From positions 1-37,189 of the forward strand of contig NZ_VJOT01000003.1 in NCBI RefSeq assembly GCF_011087585.1: 37,189 bases of DNA, read 5' to 3'. Shown in pieces: positions 26,114 through 36,100 of this stretch. This DNA comes from Neochlamydia sp. AcF84 (GTDB taxonomy: Bacteria; Chlamydiota; Chlamydiia; Chlamydiales; Parachlamydiaceae). A program made the translations under genes and the position numbers. The notes beneath the pieces were generated by a model. That model was not told the origin of the DNA and ran no database searches. It saw nothing but the letters and a program-made list of their open reading frames with translations. How positions within the stretch are numbered: position 1 is the stretch's first letter; each line of letters begins with the position of its first letter.

Positions 26114-27289
26114 ATGAGCCCAATTTCTATGACTCTCGAACTTCTCCCTGATGAAATACAAGTCCACATTTTAAAGGATTGCGCTAGCCCTTCCTTATTT
26201 GGCGTTTGTACAAGATGGCAACACCTGCTAGCTAATGAAGTTATACCCTCTCTTTATAAGCAAATAGGTAAAATGCACTTTCCTCAACGAAAAGCTACCG
26301 AGCAGGCTAACCTTTTAGATAAACTTTACAAGCTCCCAGCTGGGCTTTCTATACAAGCAAAGGTAAATGAAATTTTTAGGCAAACCTTCGCTCTAGCTAA
26401 ATCTCTTGCTCCAGCGGAATTTAGAGGCCAAATCGAAGAAAGAAAATATTTTACCCTGGCTAATTATACTTTACTTCTTTTAAACATTAATCGTCTTTTA
26501 ATAGAGTCTAGATTGCCCGGCTATAAAAAATATTTAAACCGACCAGACATCAAAAATCTGCCCTTAAAAAAGAAAGAAAAGCTTTTAGCAGGTTGGATTA
26601 AAAGGTATGGCAAAAATATTAAGAAATTTGAGCTAACAGGAAGCGAATTGACTTCTTTGCCTTCCGAGATAGGCCGATTGTCTAAGCTACATCAGCTTAA
26701 ATTAAACGATAATCGCTTATTTACCCTTACGGCAAAAATAGGAGAGCTTTTTAATCTAAAAGAGCTTTGCTTGAACGGCAACCATCTCACCTCACTTCCT
26801 GCAAAGATAGGCCAGCTCTCTGAGCTCCAAGAACTTTTCTTAGGCGGTAACAAGCTAATTACCCTTCCTGCAGCCATCGGGCAACTTTCTAAGCTGCGAG
26901 GGTTGTATTTAAACGATAATCAACTTACCATTCTTCCCGCGGAAATAGGAAACCTCTCTCAGCTGCAAGAGCTTTTCTTAGGCGGCAACAAACTAACTAC
27001 TCTTCCCTCAACAATCGGGCAACTTTCTAAGCTGCAAGAGCTGTACTTAAACGATAACCAGCTTACCATGCTTCCTGAGGAAATAGGAAACCTCTCTCAG
27101 CTAAAAGAGCTTTTCTTAGGTTGCAACAAACTGGCTATCCTTCCTCCTACGATAGGACTTCTTTCGCAGCTGCGGCTACTTTGCCTAAGCAACAACCAGC
27201 TAGCTGTTTTGCCTGCAAGTTTAAAGCAGTTGCCCGCAGGAATAGATCTTAACCTGGATGGAAACCTGCTGGAGAGCATTCCCTCTTGA
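26114..27289 (+). CDS. F-box-like leucine-rich repeat protein, candidate effector
   Basis: 391 residues. The N-terminal 40 residues resemble a short F-box (LLPDEIQVHILKDC, then FGVCTRWQHLLANEVIPSLY). A helical spacer follows to about 170, then about ten 23-residue LRRs of the type NQLTILPAEIGNLSQLQEL, in the bacterial/plant intracellular class with LP and IG. LRR proteins bind other proteins. F-box plus LRR is the architecture of eukaryotic FBXL substrate receptors, so this may recruit host targets to SCF ligase (inference). No signal peptide. The repeats alternate between two types (GGNKL and NDNQL), giving a 46-residue super-repeat. Ribosome site AGGA 6 bases before ATG. LRR call firm; F-box call moderate. 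Confidence 0.88.
   Translation: MSPISMTLELLPDEIQVHILKDCASPSLFGVCTRWQHLLANEVIPSLYKQIGKMHFPQRKATEQANLLDKLYKLPAGLSIQAKVNEIFRQTFALAKSLAPAEFRGQIEERKYFTLANYTLLLLNINRLLIESRLPGYKKYLNRPDIKNLPLKKKEKLLAGWIKRYGKNIKKFELTGSELTSLPSEIGRLSKLHQLKLNDNRLFTLTAKIGELFNLKELCLNGNHLTSLPAKIGQLSELQELFLGGNKLITLPAAIGQLSKLRGLYLNDNQLTILPAEIGNLSQLQELFLGGNKLTTLPSTIGQLSKLQELYLNDNQLTMLPEEIGNLSQLKELFLGCNKLAILPPTIGLLSQLRLLCLSNNQLAVLPASLKQLPAGIDLNLDGNLLESIPS
26825..27150 (+). repeat. 138-bp tandem repeat inside the LRR gene
   Basis: Units begin at 26825, 26963 and 27101 (CTCCAAGAAC, CTGCAAGAGC, CTAAAAGAGC), exactly 138 bases or two LRRs apart. The first two units are highly similar at the DNA level; the third diverges after about 50 bases. 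This indicates recent duplication of an LRR pair. Confidence 0.85.
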
Positions 27290-27836
27290 ATTGAAGCAGT
27301 GTTTTAGCCTCCCTATTTAAGTAATAATCTTATAAGGCGTTTTAAATCATTTTACCTGTGATTATAAAAAACGTAAGCGGTCACGCGAATTATCAATTGA
27401 TTCGCGATAAATAAAACAATTTTTAGAGTTTGTGTTTACTTAATCATATGTTGAATAGTATGCAATCATTATACGGGCAGCTAGTTACAGAATAAAAGCC
27501 ATGATTACCTACTGGTAAATCCTCCCTACTAAAGGAGGAAAAGCTGTTTTAGCAATTTCTTCTCTTTTTGCCTCTTTCTAAGCATTCTGCTTAAGGTTTT
27601 TAATTTCTTGTACATTGCCTAGAGGGTGTGTGTGTTATTTTTCCTCAAAAACAGGTAGAAGTAATAGACTCCTTAGCTACTCCTTATGCAATCGCTTAGC
27701 CTAGCAAAGTCTCTCTTTAACTAAAAACGCAGTTTTTAGAGCTTGAGTGTGCAGACTTAGCTTTTCTTAAGCACTATAAATGCACCTCTTCATATGAGGC
27801 TGGCAACTTTATAAGGAGAGTGGCTAGCGATAAACT
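27290..27836. other. Intergenic region between convergent genes
   Basis: 547 bases without a gene. Two hairpins: the AT-spaced palindrome at 27384-27406 and TCCTCC / GGAGGA (27520-27525 with 27534-27539). No classical U-tract follows either. Confidence 0.4.
27384..27406. repeat. Inverted repeat CGCGAAT / ATTCGCG
   Basis: Perfect 7-bp arms with a 9-base spacer (TATCAATTG) in an AT-rich gap, about 95 bases after the LRR gene. A GC-rich stem here stands out. It may be a terminator lacking a T-run or a protein site. Confidence 0.4.
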
Positions 27837-30503
27837 TTAAAGGCGAGCATCATTGACCAGCTCTTTAATAAATCCTATAATTATTTGGTTTTCTTCGGGA
27901 TTTAATCCTGGATTTATTCTTATAGTACTAGAGCCTTCTTCTGCATTAACGGCGATAATGATGCAATTAGGGTGATAAAATCCAAAGCTAGCTCGAGAAT
28001 GTACCTTTATCCCTTTCTTTAGGCATTTTTTATAGAAAAGCCCCATAATAGCCCTACTTTTTATGGCATGACCTTTCCCTATAAGTTTTATATCGATAAA
28101 GGAACATTCCATCTCTGGATCTGCGGTGCTAATGCGTATCTTCTGGCTACTTTTCTTGCCTAAGGGCTGAAGAAGCCGGGGAACATGATCAAGGATTTCC
28201 CTAGTATTCTTAAAAATAGCCGCTCGATAACTATCCATTTGCTCAGTAGTATACTTATAAGCAAGAGAGAACCATTGAAGACTTAGTTTATCGGTTTTAT
28301 GGGCAATGTCTTCAGTTAAGGAATCAAAGGCATCCCAGGGAGCTTTTCCATTATTAACCATGTAAAATGGGGACCCATAGTAGTTATCCATTCCAAACAT
28401 ATCAAATTTCTGTCCACTACGGAAAAAGACAAAGTTTAACTTACCCTCTTTTATTTCCTCCTGGAAGGTGGTAAGCAAATCGCGGGCTTTAGGAGAATTG
28501 ATATAATCGATTGTGCAATCGACCGCTACCGTAAGTTGCTTATTTTCGTTTTTTTGCGCTAGTATTTGTCGGATATCTGCTTTGATATCCCTTACCGCAT
28601 AGTGGGTATGTTTGGCATCAATTTCAATATTAGGATTAAATTGACAAGCGTATAGATCAATTTGCTTTAAGCTTGTATCTTGTAAAGCGTTCTCAATACG
28701 CTGGTCGTTGCCTATAAAGCTTGCTTGCTCATAATAAAAGCCTGTACTAAATACTCGGGTAGGGTGAGGGTTCAGTTTTGATAAGGCCGCATTGATTCCA
28801 GCGAATACGTTGACTGCCGTCTTACCTAAGCCTGCTTTTATCAAGGGACGCAGTTCTTCTGGAATGTTTGCTAACTGCTTTGGCAAAATAGTAGGGAATG
28901 CCTTTTCTTCAAAAGGAGCTGTAAGCGTTAAAAGGTTAGCAATTTCGCAATGAATCAGCTCAATTTCCTGTGCATACTTCCTATAATCGTTCATAAAAAG
29001 TTCTGCTGTGGCCAGATGTTCTTTTATTTTAAACAAGGAGGTTTGAATGATTTCACGTTTTATTGGATGTTTTTGCAACTCTTTCCATTGCTTGCCCCTG
29101 ATTTCATTAAGTAGACCCCTTAAAAGATGTAAGGTAGATTCGCCTAAAATAGCTAGATGAGGAGAGTGGGCATGCATTTTTGGAGAAGAAATTTTTTCTA
29201 AGAATCTTTCAAAGAGTGCTAGCTTGGTGAAATCAAGCCTATCAGGAAAATAAACATCTTTGTTAGGAAAACCTTTAGCATCAGGACCTTTAATAGGGTA
29301 TTTAATATCCGGTCTAATATTAAAGCCATTAAGAATATGTGCACGCATGTTAATAGCGCCGATATACAAGCCGGTTTGCTCAATAAAATCTAAAAAGGCA
29401 GGGTGCTTTTGAAGAATTTTTTTACCTTGTAAGCTAGAAAAGAGAGGTAAAACTTTGATGCCTGCAATTTCGTCAAGCTTTAACCTGCAAATGCAGGTGC
29501 TATTTTTTTTCAACAATTTTTTAAATTTACCTGTAGAAATTTTACTAAATTCAGGATGCTGCTTTCTAAATTCTTCAATTGACCTATCAAATGAGCGATT
29601 AAGGCTTGTACGTAGTAAATTCAATTGCTTTTCAAAAGCTTTTTCCTTTTCTCTTTCTCCATTAGTTTTGGCTAAGTCTTCCAAAGAAGGAGTTAAATCC
29701 ACTAGTAAGCTAACATTCATCGTTTGGGAAAAAGCTTTGCGTGGTTCCTTGGCAAACTTTGAAAAATGTGCATGTAGGGCTTGAGTAATTGTGTTTTCCC
29801 ATTTAGCTTCGGGCATTGCATTATCAATCACATAGAAGTTTAAAGGAAAAAATTGAGTAACCTCGGTAGTATCGGTAAGAATGAGAGGGCTCTTACGAGT
29901 AAATGCTAAATTTTTATTAATTTCAGCTCCTAATTCTGTATTTTGTCGAAATCCCATGCGATGGTAATGATAATTCGTATAGGGTCCCACCTGGAATAAT
30001 ATTCCAATTTTTCTTTGCAATAATTTCATCATGTTAAGATAAATAGGGGCAGATTTTTCCAAATAATTGGTCGCCATGAACTCAATTTGTTTCTTTAACT
30101 GGGGATCCTGTGTTTTTTTATAGGAATCCTTCAGCAGCGCTAGGTTAAGACTCCAATCTGTTTGTGAATTCTCTATGGTTGCTACGCTTTCTAAAAGTCC
30201 ATGATAGGATCGTCGCCTTATATGCAGAAGGCGGTGAGCTAGGTCAGATATTAACTGTAAGAGTTTAGTAAGACCTTCTTTTAGGATTGATACAAAAACT
30301 TCCCCTCCAAGGGTAATATTTCTTTTTAATACTTTAATGAAAGATGAAATACGCATTTTAAAAGATGCTAGGGCGCACTCATGGGTTTTAGATGAGCAAG
30401 AAGAAGAAATACTACTATAAATTTTAGGGGCTACGGCTTCTTGAGCCATTAAAGGATTTTTAGAATGATAGTTAGGAATATTCATTTCTATGTTATTATC
30501 CAT
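27837..30503 (-). CDS. 888-residue protein, family unrecognised; C-terminal half looks like a PLP fold-type-I enzyme
   Basis: I do not know this family by name. The N-terminal 600 residues are mostly helical, with a hydrophobic stretch near 65-95 but no signal peptide. The C-terminal part (about 580-888) has features of PLP-dependent fold-type-I enzymes: LTVAVDCTIDY (about 657-667; the Asp would hold the pyridine nitrogen), then 38 residues later FFRSGQKFDMFGMDNYYG (about 696-713; the Lys would form the Schiff base), and a C-terminal KKGIKVHSRASFGF...STIRINPG segment (about 825-865; the Arg would bind a carboxylate). A Ser-Thr-rich N-terminus would suit a type III signal. Start ATG at 30503 lacks a clear ribosome site; an in-frame ATG at 30485 is possible. 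Function should be treated as unknown; enzymatic role is an inference. Confidence 0.6.
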   Translation of the reverse strand: MDNNIEMNIPNYHSKNPLMAQEAVAPKIYSSISSSCSSKTHECALASFKMRISSFIKVLKRNITLGGEVFVSILKEGLTKLLQLISDLAHRLLHIRRRSYHGLLESVATIENSQTDWSLNLALLKDSYKKTQDPQLKKQIEFMATNYLEKSAPIYLNMMKLLQRKIGILFQVGPYTNYHYHRMGFRQNTELGAEINKNLAFTRKSPLILTDTTEVTQFFPLNFYVIDNAMPEAKWENTITQALHAHFSKFAKEPRKAFSQTMNVSLLVDLTPSLEDLAKTNGEREKEKAFEKQLNLLRTSLNRSFDRSIEEFRKQHPEFSKISTGKFKKLLKKNSTCICRLKLDEIAGIKVLPLFSSLQGKKILQKHPAFLDFIEQTGLYIGAINMRAHILNGFNIRPDIKYPIKGPDAKGFPNKDVYFPDRLDFTKLALFERFLEKISSPKMHAHSPHLAILGESTLHLLRGLLNEIRGKQWKELQKHPIKREIIQTSLFKIKEHLATAELFMNDYRKYAQEIELIHCEIANLLTLTAPFEEKAFPTILPKQLANIPEELRPLIKAGLGKTAVNVFAGINAALSKLNPHPTRVFSTGFYYEQASFIGNDQRIENALQDTSLKQIDLYACQFNPNIEIDAKHTHYAVRDIKADIRQILAQKNENKQLTVAVDCTIDYINSPKARDLLTTFQEEIKEGKLNFVFFRSGQKFDMFGMDNYYGSPFYMVNNGKAPWDAFDSLTEDIAHKTDKLSLQWFSLAYKYTTEQMDSYRAAIFKNTREILDHVPRLLQPLGKKSSQKIRISTADPEMECSFIDIKLIGKGHAIKSRAIMGLFYKKCLKKGIKVHSRASFGFYHPNCIIIAVNAEEGSSTIRINPGLNPEENQIIIGFIKELVNDARL

Positions 30504-30618
30504 AATTAAGTTATTTATTTTTCTAACAATTAGATATTTTATATTAATTGTAGTAAATAATAAAAGAATTATTTCTGTCAGTTTTATTTAAAACAAAAAA
30601 ATTAGTCTTATTTTTTAC

Positions 30619-30647
30619 TTGAAGGTTTTCTTCAAAAATCCTATAGC
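30619..30647 (+). promoter_or_regulatory. Candidate promoter and operator of the metal-efflux operon
   Basis: TTGAAG (30619-30624) and TATAGC (30642-30647) are 17 bases apart, about 50 bases before the first gene. The -35 box is part of a perfect inverted repeat TTGAAG-GTTTT-CTTCAA (30619-30635), a plausible repressor site. No regulator gene is adjacent. Confidence 0.4.
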
Positions 30648-30696
30648 AGGTAATCACGTCAGCGGAAAATATTAACACATACTCTTGTAAATCCCT

Positions 30697-31953
30697 ATGA
30701 GATTGTCTAAGTTCCCAAAATTAAGTTTAGCGCTTTACTTTTACCTCTGGCCTTGGCTAATGGAAGCAAGATTACTAACTTTAGATGAGGCTACCCAGCG
30801 AGCTTTAATTTATTCTCCTGCCGTAGCCATCGTTGAGACCGCATGGAAAGTTAGGCAATCGGAGGAATATCAGGCAAGCTTTCTACCAAATCCCTTAGCT
30901 TCCGTAGAAATTGATAAAGCTAATTTAATTGGGAAAGAGAAAAAAAGAGCGAGAGATCGAGGATTTTCTTGCAATTTATCGCAATCCATTGAATTAGGGG
31001 GTAAAAGACATCTTCGAAAACAGACTGCTGGACTCCAAACCTCATTAGCCTTCAAAGAAATAGAAGTTACAAGGTTAGAGGTAAGTTGCCAGGTAAAGAA
31101 AGCTTTTATTGAAGTGGCTGCTGCGCAAGAGTATTTGCGCTTTGCTCAAGAACTCCAACTAAGTGCCCAAGAGGTTTTTTTTTCCACTTCGGCAAAAGTT
31201 GAAGGAGGAAAAATATCTTCCTTAAAAGGAAAGAAAGCTAAGTTATCGGTATTAACCGCTCATCTAGCTTTAGAAAAAGCTCGCAATAATTTTGAAAATT
31301 CTAAAAAAAAGCTCGCTCTGATTTGGGGAGATAGCCGTCCAGACTTTACTTCTGTTGATTATAATCTTTTAGAAATTACTTTAGTCGAGGATCTTGCTGC
31401 CTTCATTGCTGAGCAAAATGATAATATTGCAACGAAGCAATGGGATCTACAGATAGCAAATGCTGACCTCCTGATTGCGAGTGAAAAAGCGCAACGTATT
31501 CCTAACCTTGTAGTTACCGCAGGATATGTCAGCTCTGCTGAGGACGGAGAAGGACTATTGCTTGGATTTTCCATGGCTATTCCGATATGGGATAGAAATC
31601 AGGGCAACATTTCTAAAGCCAAGCATTTATTAAAGCAGCTTTATAACAAAAGAAATAAAGACAACTTGCAAGCGCGCCTGCAATTAGAAGCTGAGTATGC
31701 ACAACTTCTCACTGCTTACCAAGAGGGCCTATTATATAATAATGATGTTTTGCCTATAGCTTTAGCGACTTTTGAAGGTGCCAAACAGGAATACTTGCAA
31801 GGAAAAAATGATTACCTTGAACTTCTAGAGGCCCAGCGTACTCTTCTTGATGTGCATGACAAGTATATGCATGCTTTAGTGGATTATCATCAAAGAAAAA
31901 TAGAGCTCTATCGATTGGTAAGGGTGGGCTATGCAGATACGCAGGGGCGCTAA
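30697..31953 (+). CDS. TolC-like outer-membrane efflux protein (CzcC type)
   Basis: 418 residues, the normal size for a CzcC-type outer-membrane factor. N-terminal signal (LSLALYFYLWPWLMEA) then LTLDEATQRALIYSPAVAIV, the start of the classical OEP repeat. Two such repeats with long helices follow; a GFSMAIPIWDRNQGNI stretch at about residue 290 is typical. The C-terminal repeat contains YLQGKNDYLELLEAQRTLLD. It forms the trimeric outer-membrane tunnel for the RND pump. First gene of the operon; 24 bases before the next gene. Ribosome site weak. Confidence 0.88.
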   Translation: MRLSKFPKLSLALYFYLWPWLMEARLLTLDEATQRALIYSPAVAIVETAWKVRQSEEYQASFLPNPLASVEIDKANLIGKEKKRARDRGFSCNLSQSIELGGKRHLRKQTAGLQTSLAFKEIEVTRLEVSCQVKKAFIEVAAAQEYLRFAQELQLSAQEVFFSTSAKVEGGKISSLKGKKAKLSVLTAHLALEKARNNFENSKKKLALIWGDSRPDFTSVDYNLLEITLVEDLAAFIAEQNDNIATKQWDLQIANADLLIASEKAQRIPNLVVTAGYVSSAEDGEGLLLGFSMAIPIWDRNQGNISKAKHLLKQLYNKRNKDNLQARLQLEAEYAQLLTAYQEGLLYNNDVLPIALATFEGAKQEYLQGKNDYLELLEAQRTLLDVHDKYMHALVDYHQRKIELYRLVRVGYADTQGR

Positions 31954-31977
31954 AAGGTCTGACTTAAGGAGACGTAA

Positions 31978-33114
31978 ATGAAGAAAAAAATTTTTTTATA
32001 TATAGGATTAGCTTTTCAACACTATTTGGCAGCAAGCCAGGAATTTAAACCTGAATCTTCCAACTTTATCTTTTTAAGTAATGAACAGATTATAGAAGCA
32101 CAAATCGAGACATTAAAAGCTTCTCCTAGCATATTGCAAAAAACCTTTGGGGCGCCAGCTCAGATTGTCATCAATGAGCAACAGCAAGCCATCATTGTAG
32201 CTAGAGTTTCGGGGGTAGTGAGCGATATTAGCAAAAATGTTGGAGATTATGTAAGCAAAGGAGAAACATTAGCTGTATTACAAAGCCGGCCAATGGCGGC
32301 TTTTAAAGCTGCTTATCTTACCTTGCTGAAGCGTTCTTCCTTAGCGCAACAAGCTTTTGAGGCTGAAGCTATTCTTAAAGAAAAGAAAGTAACATCTGAA
32401 CAAGCCTATCTTCAAGCACTTTTAATCGCTGAAGAGGCTAGCATTAAACAAGAGCTGGCAGAGCAGCAACTCTATCTCTTAGGAATGAGCAAAAAAGATG
32501 TAAAACAACTGACCCAAGAAGAGAACTATGACTTATTCAGCTATCAGATTAAGTCTTCCTTAAATGGCGTGATAACTAGCAAAATTATCAATATAGGTTC
32601 ATTGCTAAATGCAGATCAAGAAGCTTTTAAAATTGCTGATCTAGACACTGTATGGGTACAGATAGGAGTATATGCGCAAGATCTTCCTTACCTTAAGCTA
32701 GGGGATAAAGTACAGGTGGCTCTTCTAAATGAAGAAAAATTTTCTGATGTAGCAGAAATTATCTATCTTAGCCCTATCCTTGATAAACAGACCCGTAGTG
32801 GAACAGCTATAGCTTTGCTAGCTAATCCATCTAGAAAATGGTATCCAGGCTCTTATGTTCGAGTAGAAGTTATAGCCGAAGAGGTGGAAGTGCCTATAGC
32901 TGTGCTTAAAGAAGCTGTTCAAGTTATTGAAGGAAAAACTTTTCTTTTTATCGCCCATTCCCAAGGATTTGAAAAATGCGAAGTAGAGATAGGAAGAGCT
33001 GATCACACTCATGTAGAAATTCTTTCAGGAATAAAGCAGGGCACTCCCTATGCAGCTACGCATGCTTTTATTTTAAAAGCAGAAGATGGAAAGAAGGCTA
33101 TTAAAAATGATTGA
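31978..33114 (+). CDS. RND efflux periplasmic adaptor (CzcB/CusB type)
   Basis: 378 residues. Signal peptide or anchor (IFLYIGLAFQHYLAA). Barrel-sandwich hybrid halves: ARVSGVVSDISKNVGDYVSK then GETLAVLQSR (about 75-105), and IKSSLNGVITSKIINIGSLL (about 196-215), flanking a helical hairpin. The beta-barrel part follows with VWVQIGVYAQDLPYLKLGDK, then TRSGTAIALLANPSRKWYPG, and a membrane-proximal end. It joins pump and tunnel. AAGGAG 6 bases before ATG. Its stop overlaps the pump ATG by 8 bases, so the two are translationally coupled. Confidence 0.9.
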   Translation: MKKKIFLYIGLAFQHYLAASQEFKPESSNFIFLSNEQIIEAQIETLKASPSILQKTFGAPAQIVINEQQQAIIVARVSGVVSDISKNVGDYVSKGETLAVLQSRPMAAFKAAYLTLLKRSSLAQQAFEAEAILKEKKVTSEQAYLQALLIAEEASIKQELAEQQLYLLGMSKKDVKQLTQEENYDLFSYQIKSSLNGVITSKIINIGSLLNADQEAFKIADLDTVWVQIGVYAQDLPYLKLGDKVQVALLNEEKFSDVAEIIYLSPILDKQTRSGTAIALLANPSRKWYPGSYVRVEVIAEEVEVPIAVLKEAVQVIEGKTFLFIAHSQGFEKCEVEIGRADHTHVEILSGIKQGTPYAATHAFILKAEDGKKAIKND

Positions 33115-36100
33115 AAAAATCCTAAATTTTTCTATTACTTATCGTTATCTCATCCTCGCAGCTACTGCTTGCGCCATGCTTTTGGGTATATCTGCTTTAA
33201 AAAATCTTCCTATGGATGCTGTACCCGATATTACTAACAATCAGGTGCAAATTAATACCCTGGCTATAGGGCTGACACCTATGGAGGTAGAAAAAAGAGT
33301 GACTTTTCCTATAGAAGCTGCCCTAAGCGGTATCCCAGGACTTGAGAGTACACGCTCTCTTTCACGCAATGGATTTTCTCAGATAACAGCTATATTCAAC
33401 GATCAGGTAAATATCTACTTTGCTAGGCAGCAAATCAATGAAAAGCTAATGGATGTTCGGAATATTTTACCAGCTGAGGCTGAATCTAAAATGGGACCTA
33501 TCTCCACAGGTTTGAGTGAAATATTTATGTGGTCAGTGGATTACAGTCCTGAAATGAGACCATCTAAGCAGCAGGAGGCAGGCCTAGGGTGGCATGCAGA
33601 TGGAAGTTATTTAACGCCTGAGGGGCAAGTACTTAAAACTGATGCGGAATTAGCTTCTTACTTGCGTACTGTTCAAGATTGGATAATCACCCCTCAAATT
33701 AAGGCTGTTAAAGGGATAGCGGGTGTTGATGCACAAGGCGGCTTCATTCGCCAATATCATGTGGAGCCAAGTCCTGAGAAAATGATGGCTTTTAATATCA
33801 GCTTACAAGATTTACTTACCGCTATTGAAGAAAACAACCTTAATGGAGGAGCCGGTTACATTGAACGCGGGGGAGAATCCTTGATTGTTAAAGCTGATGG
33901 AAGAATAGAAAATCAAGAAAATATTGGAAATATCGTGGTTGCCATGCGTGAAAACATGCCGATTTTCATTCATGATGTGGCAGAGATAAGCATAGGAAAA
34001 GAGCTACGTAGTGGCAGTGCTAGTAAAGATGGTAAAGAAGTAGTGATTGGCACAGCACTGATGCTAATTGGCGAAAATAGCCGTAGCGTAGCTGAAGCAG
34101 TAAAGGAAAAATTACAATGGATCAATACAACCTTACCTCTCGGGATTATTGCCCAGCCTGTATTAAATAGAAGTAAATTAATAGATACAACTATTCAGAC
34201 TGTAGCTAGGAATTTGATAGAAGGTGCTCTTTTAGTTATTGTCATATTATTCGTTTTTCTAGGAAATTTTCGTGCAGCTTTGATCACTGCCTTAGTGATT
34301 CCTATTTCTATGTTGATAACCGCTATAGGAATGGTTCAAGCTAAAATTAGCGGTAATTTAATGAGCTTAGGCGCACTTGATTTTGGGCTGATTATCGATG
34401 GAGCTGTTATCATTGTGGAGAATTGTTTAAGGCGTTTAGGAGAAAAGCAAAAGGCGCAGGGAAAAAACTTGCAGATAGAAGAGCGTTTAGAAGAAGTGAG
34501 GCAAGCTAGCAAAGAAATGATACAACCCTCTGTTTACGGGCAAGCGATTATTATCGCAGTCTATCTTCCTATACTGACTTTATCCGGGGTAGAGGGAAAG
34601 ATGTTTCATCCTATGGCTTTAACAGTGCTTTTTGCTTTGTTAAGCGCTTTTGCTTTATCTTTGACATTTATACCTGCTATGGTAGCTATTTGGATCACCA
34701 ACACCATACGCGAAAGAGAAAATTTCTTTATTTCCAAAGCTAAAAAAGTTTATGAGTGCCTTCTTTGGAGGATCCTTAGTTTTCCTTACCTAGTTGCTAC
34801 AGTTGCTATCTTTATGGTGGCAGCAGCCCTAATTTTGTTTAGCTTTCTTGGGCAAGAGTTTATTCCCACTTTAGATGAACAGGATTTAGCCATTCAGGTT
34901 TCAAGAATTCCTAGCACTTCCTTAACTCAAGCTACTTCCATGCAGCTACAAATAGAAAAAGCACTTAATAAATTTGATGAAGTGGCTTTTGTTTATTCAA
35001 AAACAGGTACAGCTGAAATGGCATCAGATCCGATGCCTCCCTATGCCTCAGATACTTTTGTTATCCTTAAACCTCGTTATGAATGGCCAGATGCTAAACG
35101 AACTAAAGAAAATCTTGTAAAAGCTATAGAGACTAGCCTAAAAAAGCTCCCTGGCAATATTTATGAATTTACACAACCTGTGGAAATGCGCTTTAATGAG
35201 CTAATAGCAGGGGTAAGAAGTGATTTAGCAGTGAAAGTCTATGGGGATGACTATAAGGTGTTAAAGAAAACTGCAGAGGCTATTGCTCAAGTCATGCAAC
35301 AATTACCAGGAGCGGCCGATGTTACGGTAGATAAAACTGATGGGCTACCTACTTTAGAAATTAATATAAATAGAAATATTTTAAGCCGTTATCATCTGAA
35401 TATAAAAGAGGTTGTAGAAATGGTGGGAGTGGCAATTGGGGGTGGAAAAGCAGGAACTCTTTTTGAAGGAGATCGGCGGTATGATATTATTGTTAGATTG
35501 CCTGAAAAGCTAAGAAATGACTTGCTAGCCTTATCAAGGCTGCCGATACGTTTGCCGCTTGCTACCCGTAAAGCGAATAAAAAAATTGATTTTCCTTATA
35601 TTCCCTTAGGTGAAGTGGCTAATTTAGACGTAACGACAGGTTTAAACCAAATTAGAAGAGAAAATGGAAAAAGGGTAGTAATAATTCAGGCTAATATAAG
35701 GGGCGCTGATATGTCTACTTTTGTAAAGTTAGCCAAAAAGAAGATTGGTGAAGAAGTTAAAATCCCTGCTGGCTATTGGATAGCCTGGGGAGGACAATTT
35801 GAAAATTTAATAGCTGCTAAAGAGCGTTTATTGATAGTGGTACCAGCAGCCTTTCTTTTAATTTTTATCCTGCTTTATGTAGCCTTCCATTCGATTCGGC
35901 AAGCCTTTTTAGTTTTTAGTGCTATTCCCCTAGCTTTTACTGGCGGCATCGTAGCTTTATGGTGGCAAGGCATACTTTTTTCCATTTCAGCAGCGATCGG
36001 ATTTATTGCCCTTTCGGGTATTGCCATATTAAACAGTTTAGTTCTTATAAATTGCATCAATCAACGGATCTTAAAGGAAGCTTCAGCTAAGGAAGCAATC

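Noticed and set aside
26825-27150. Direct repeats considered as a CRISPR array
   Set aside because: Repeats are in frame, contiguous without unique spacers, and encode LRRs.
26692-27279. Minus-strand open frames under the LRR region
   Set aside because: They arise from the LRR codon periodicity read in reverse.
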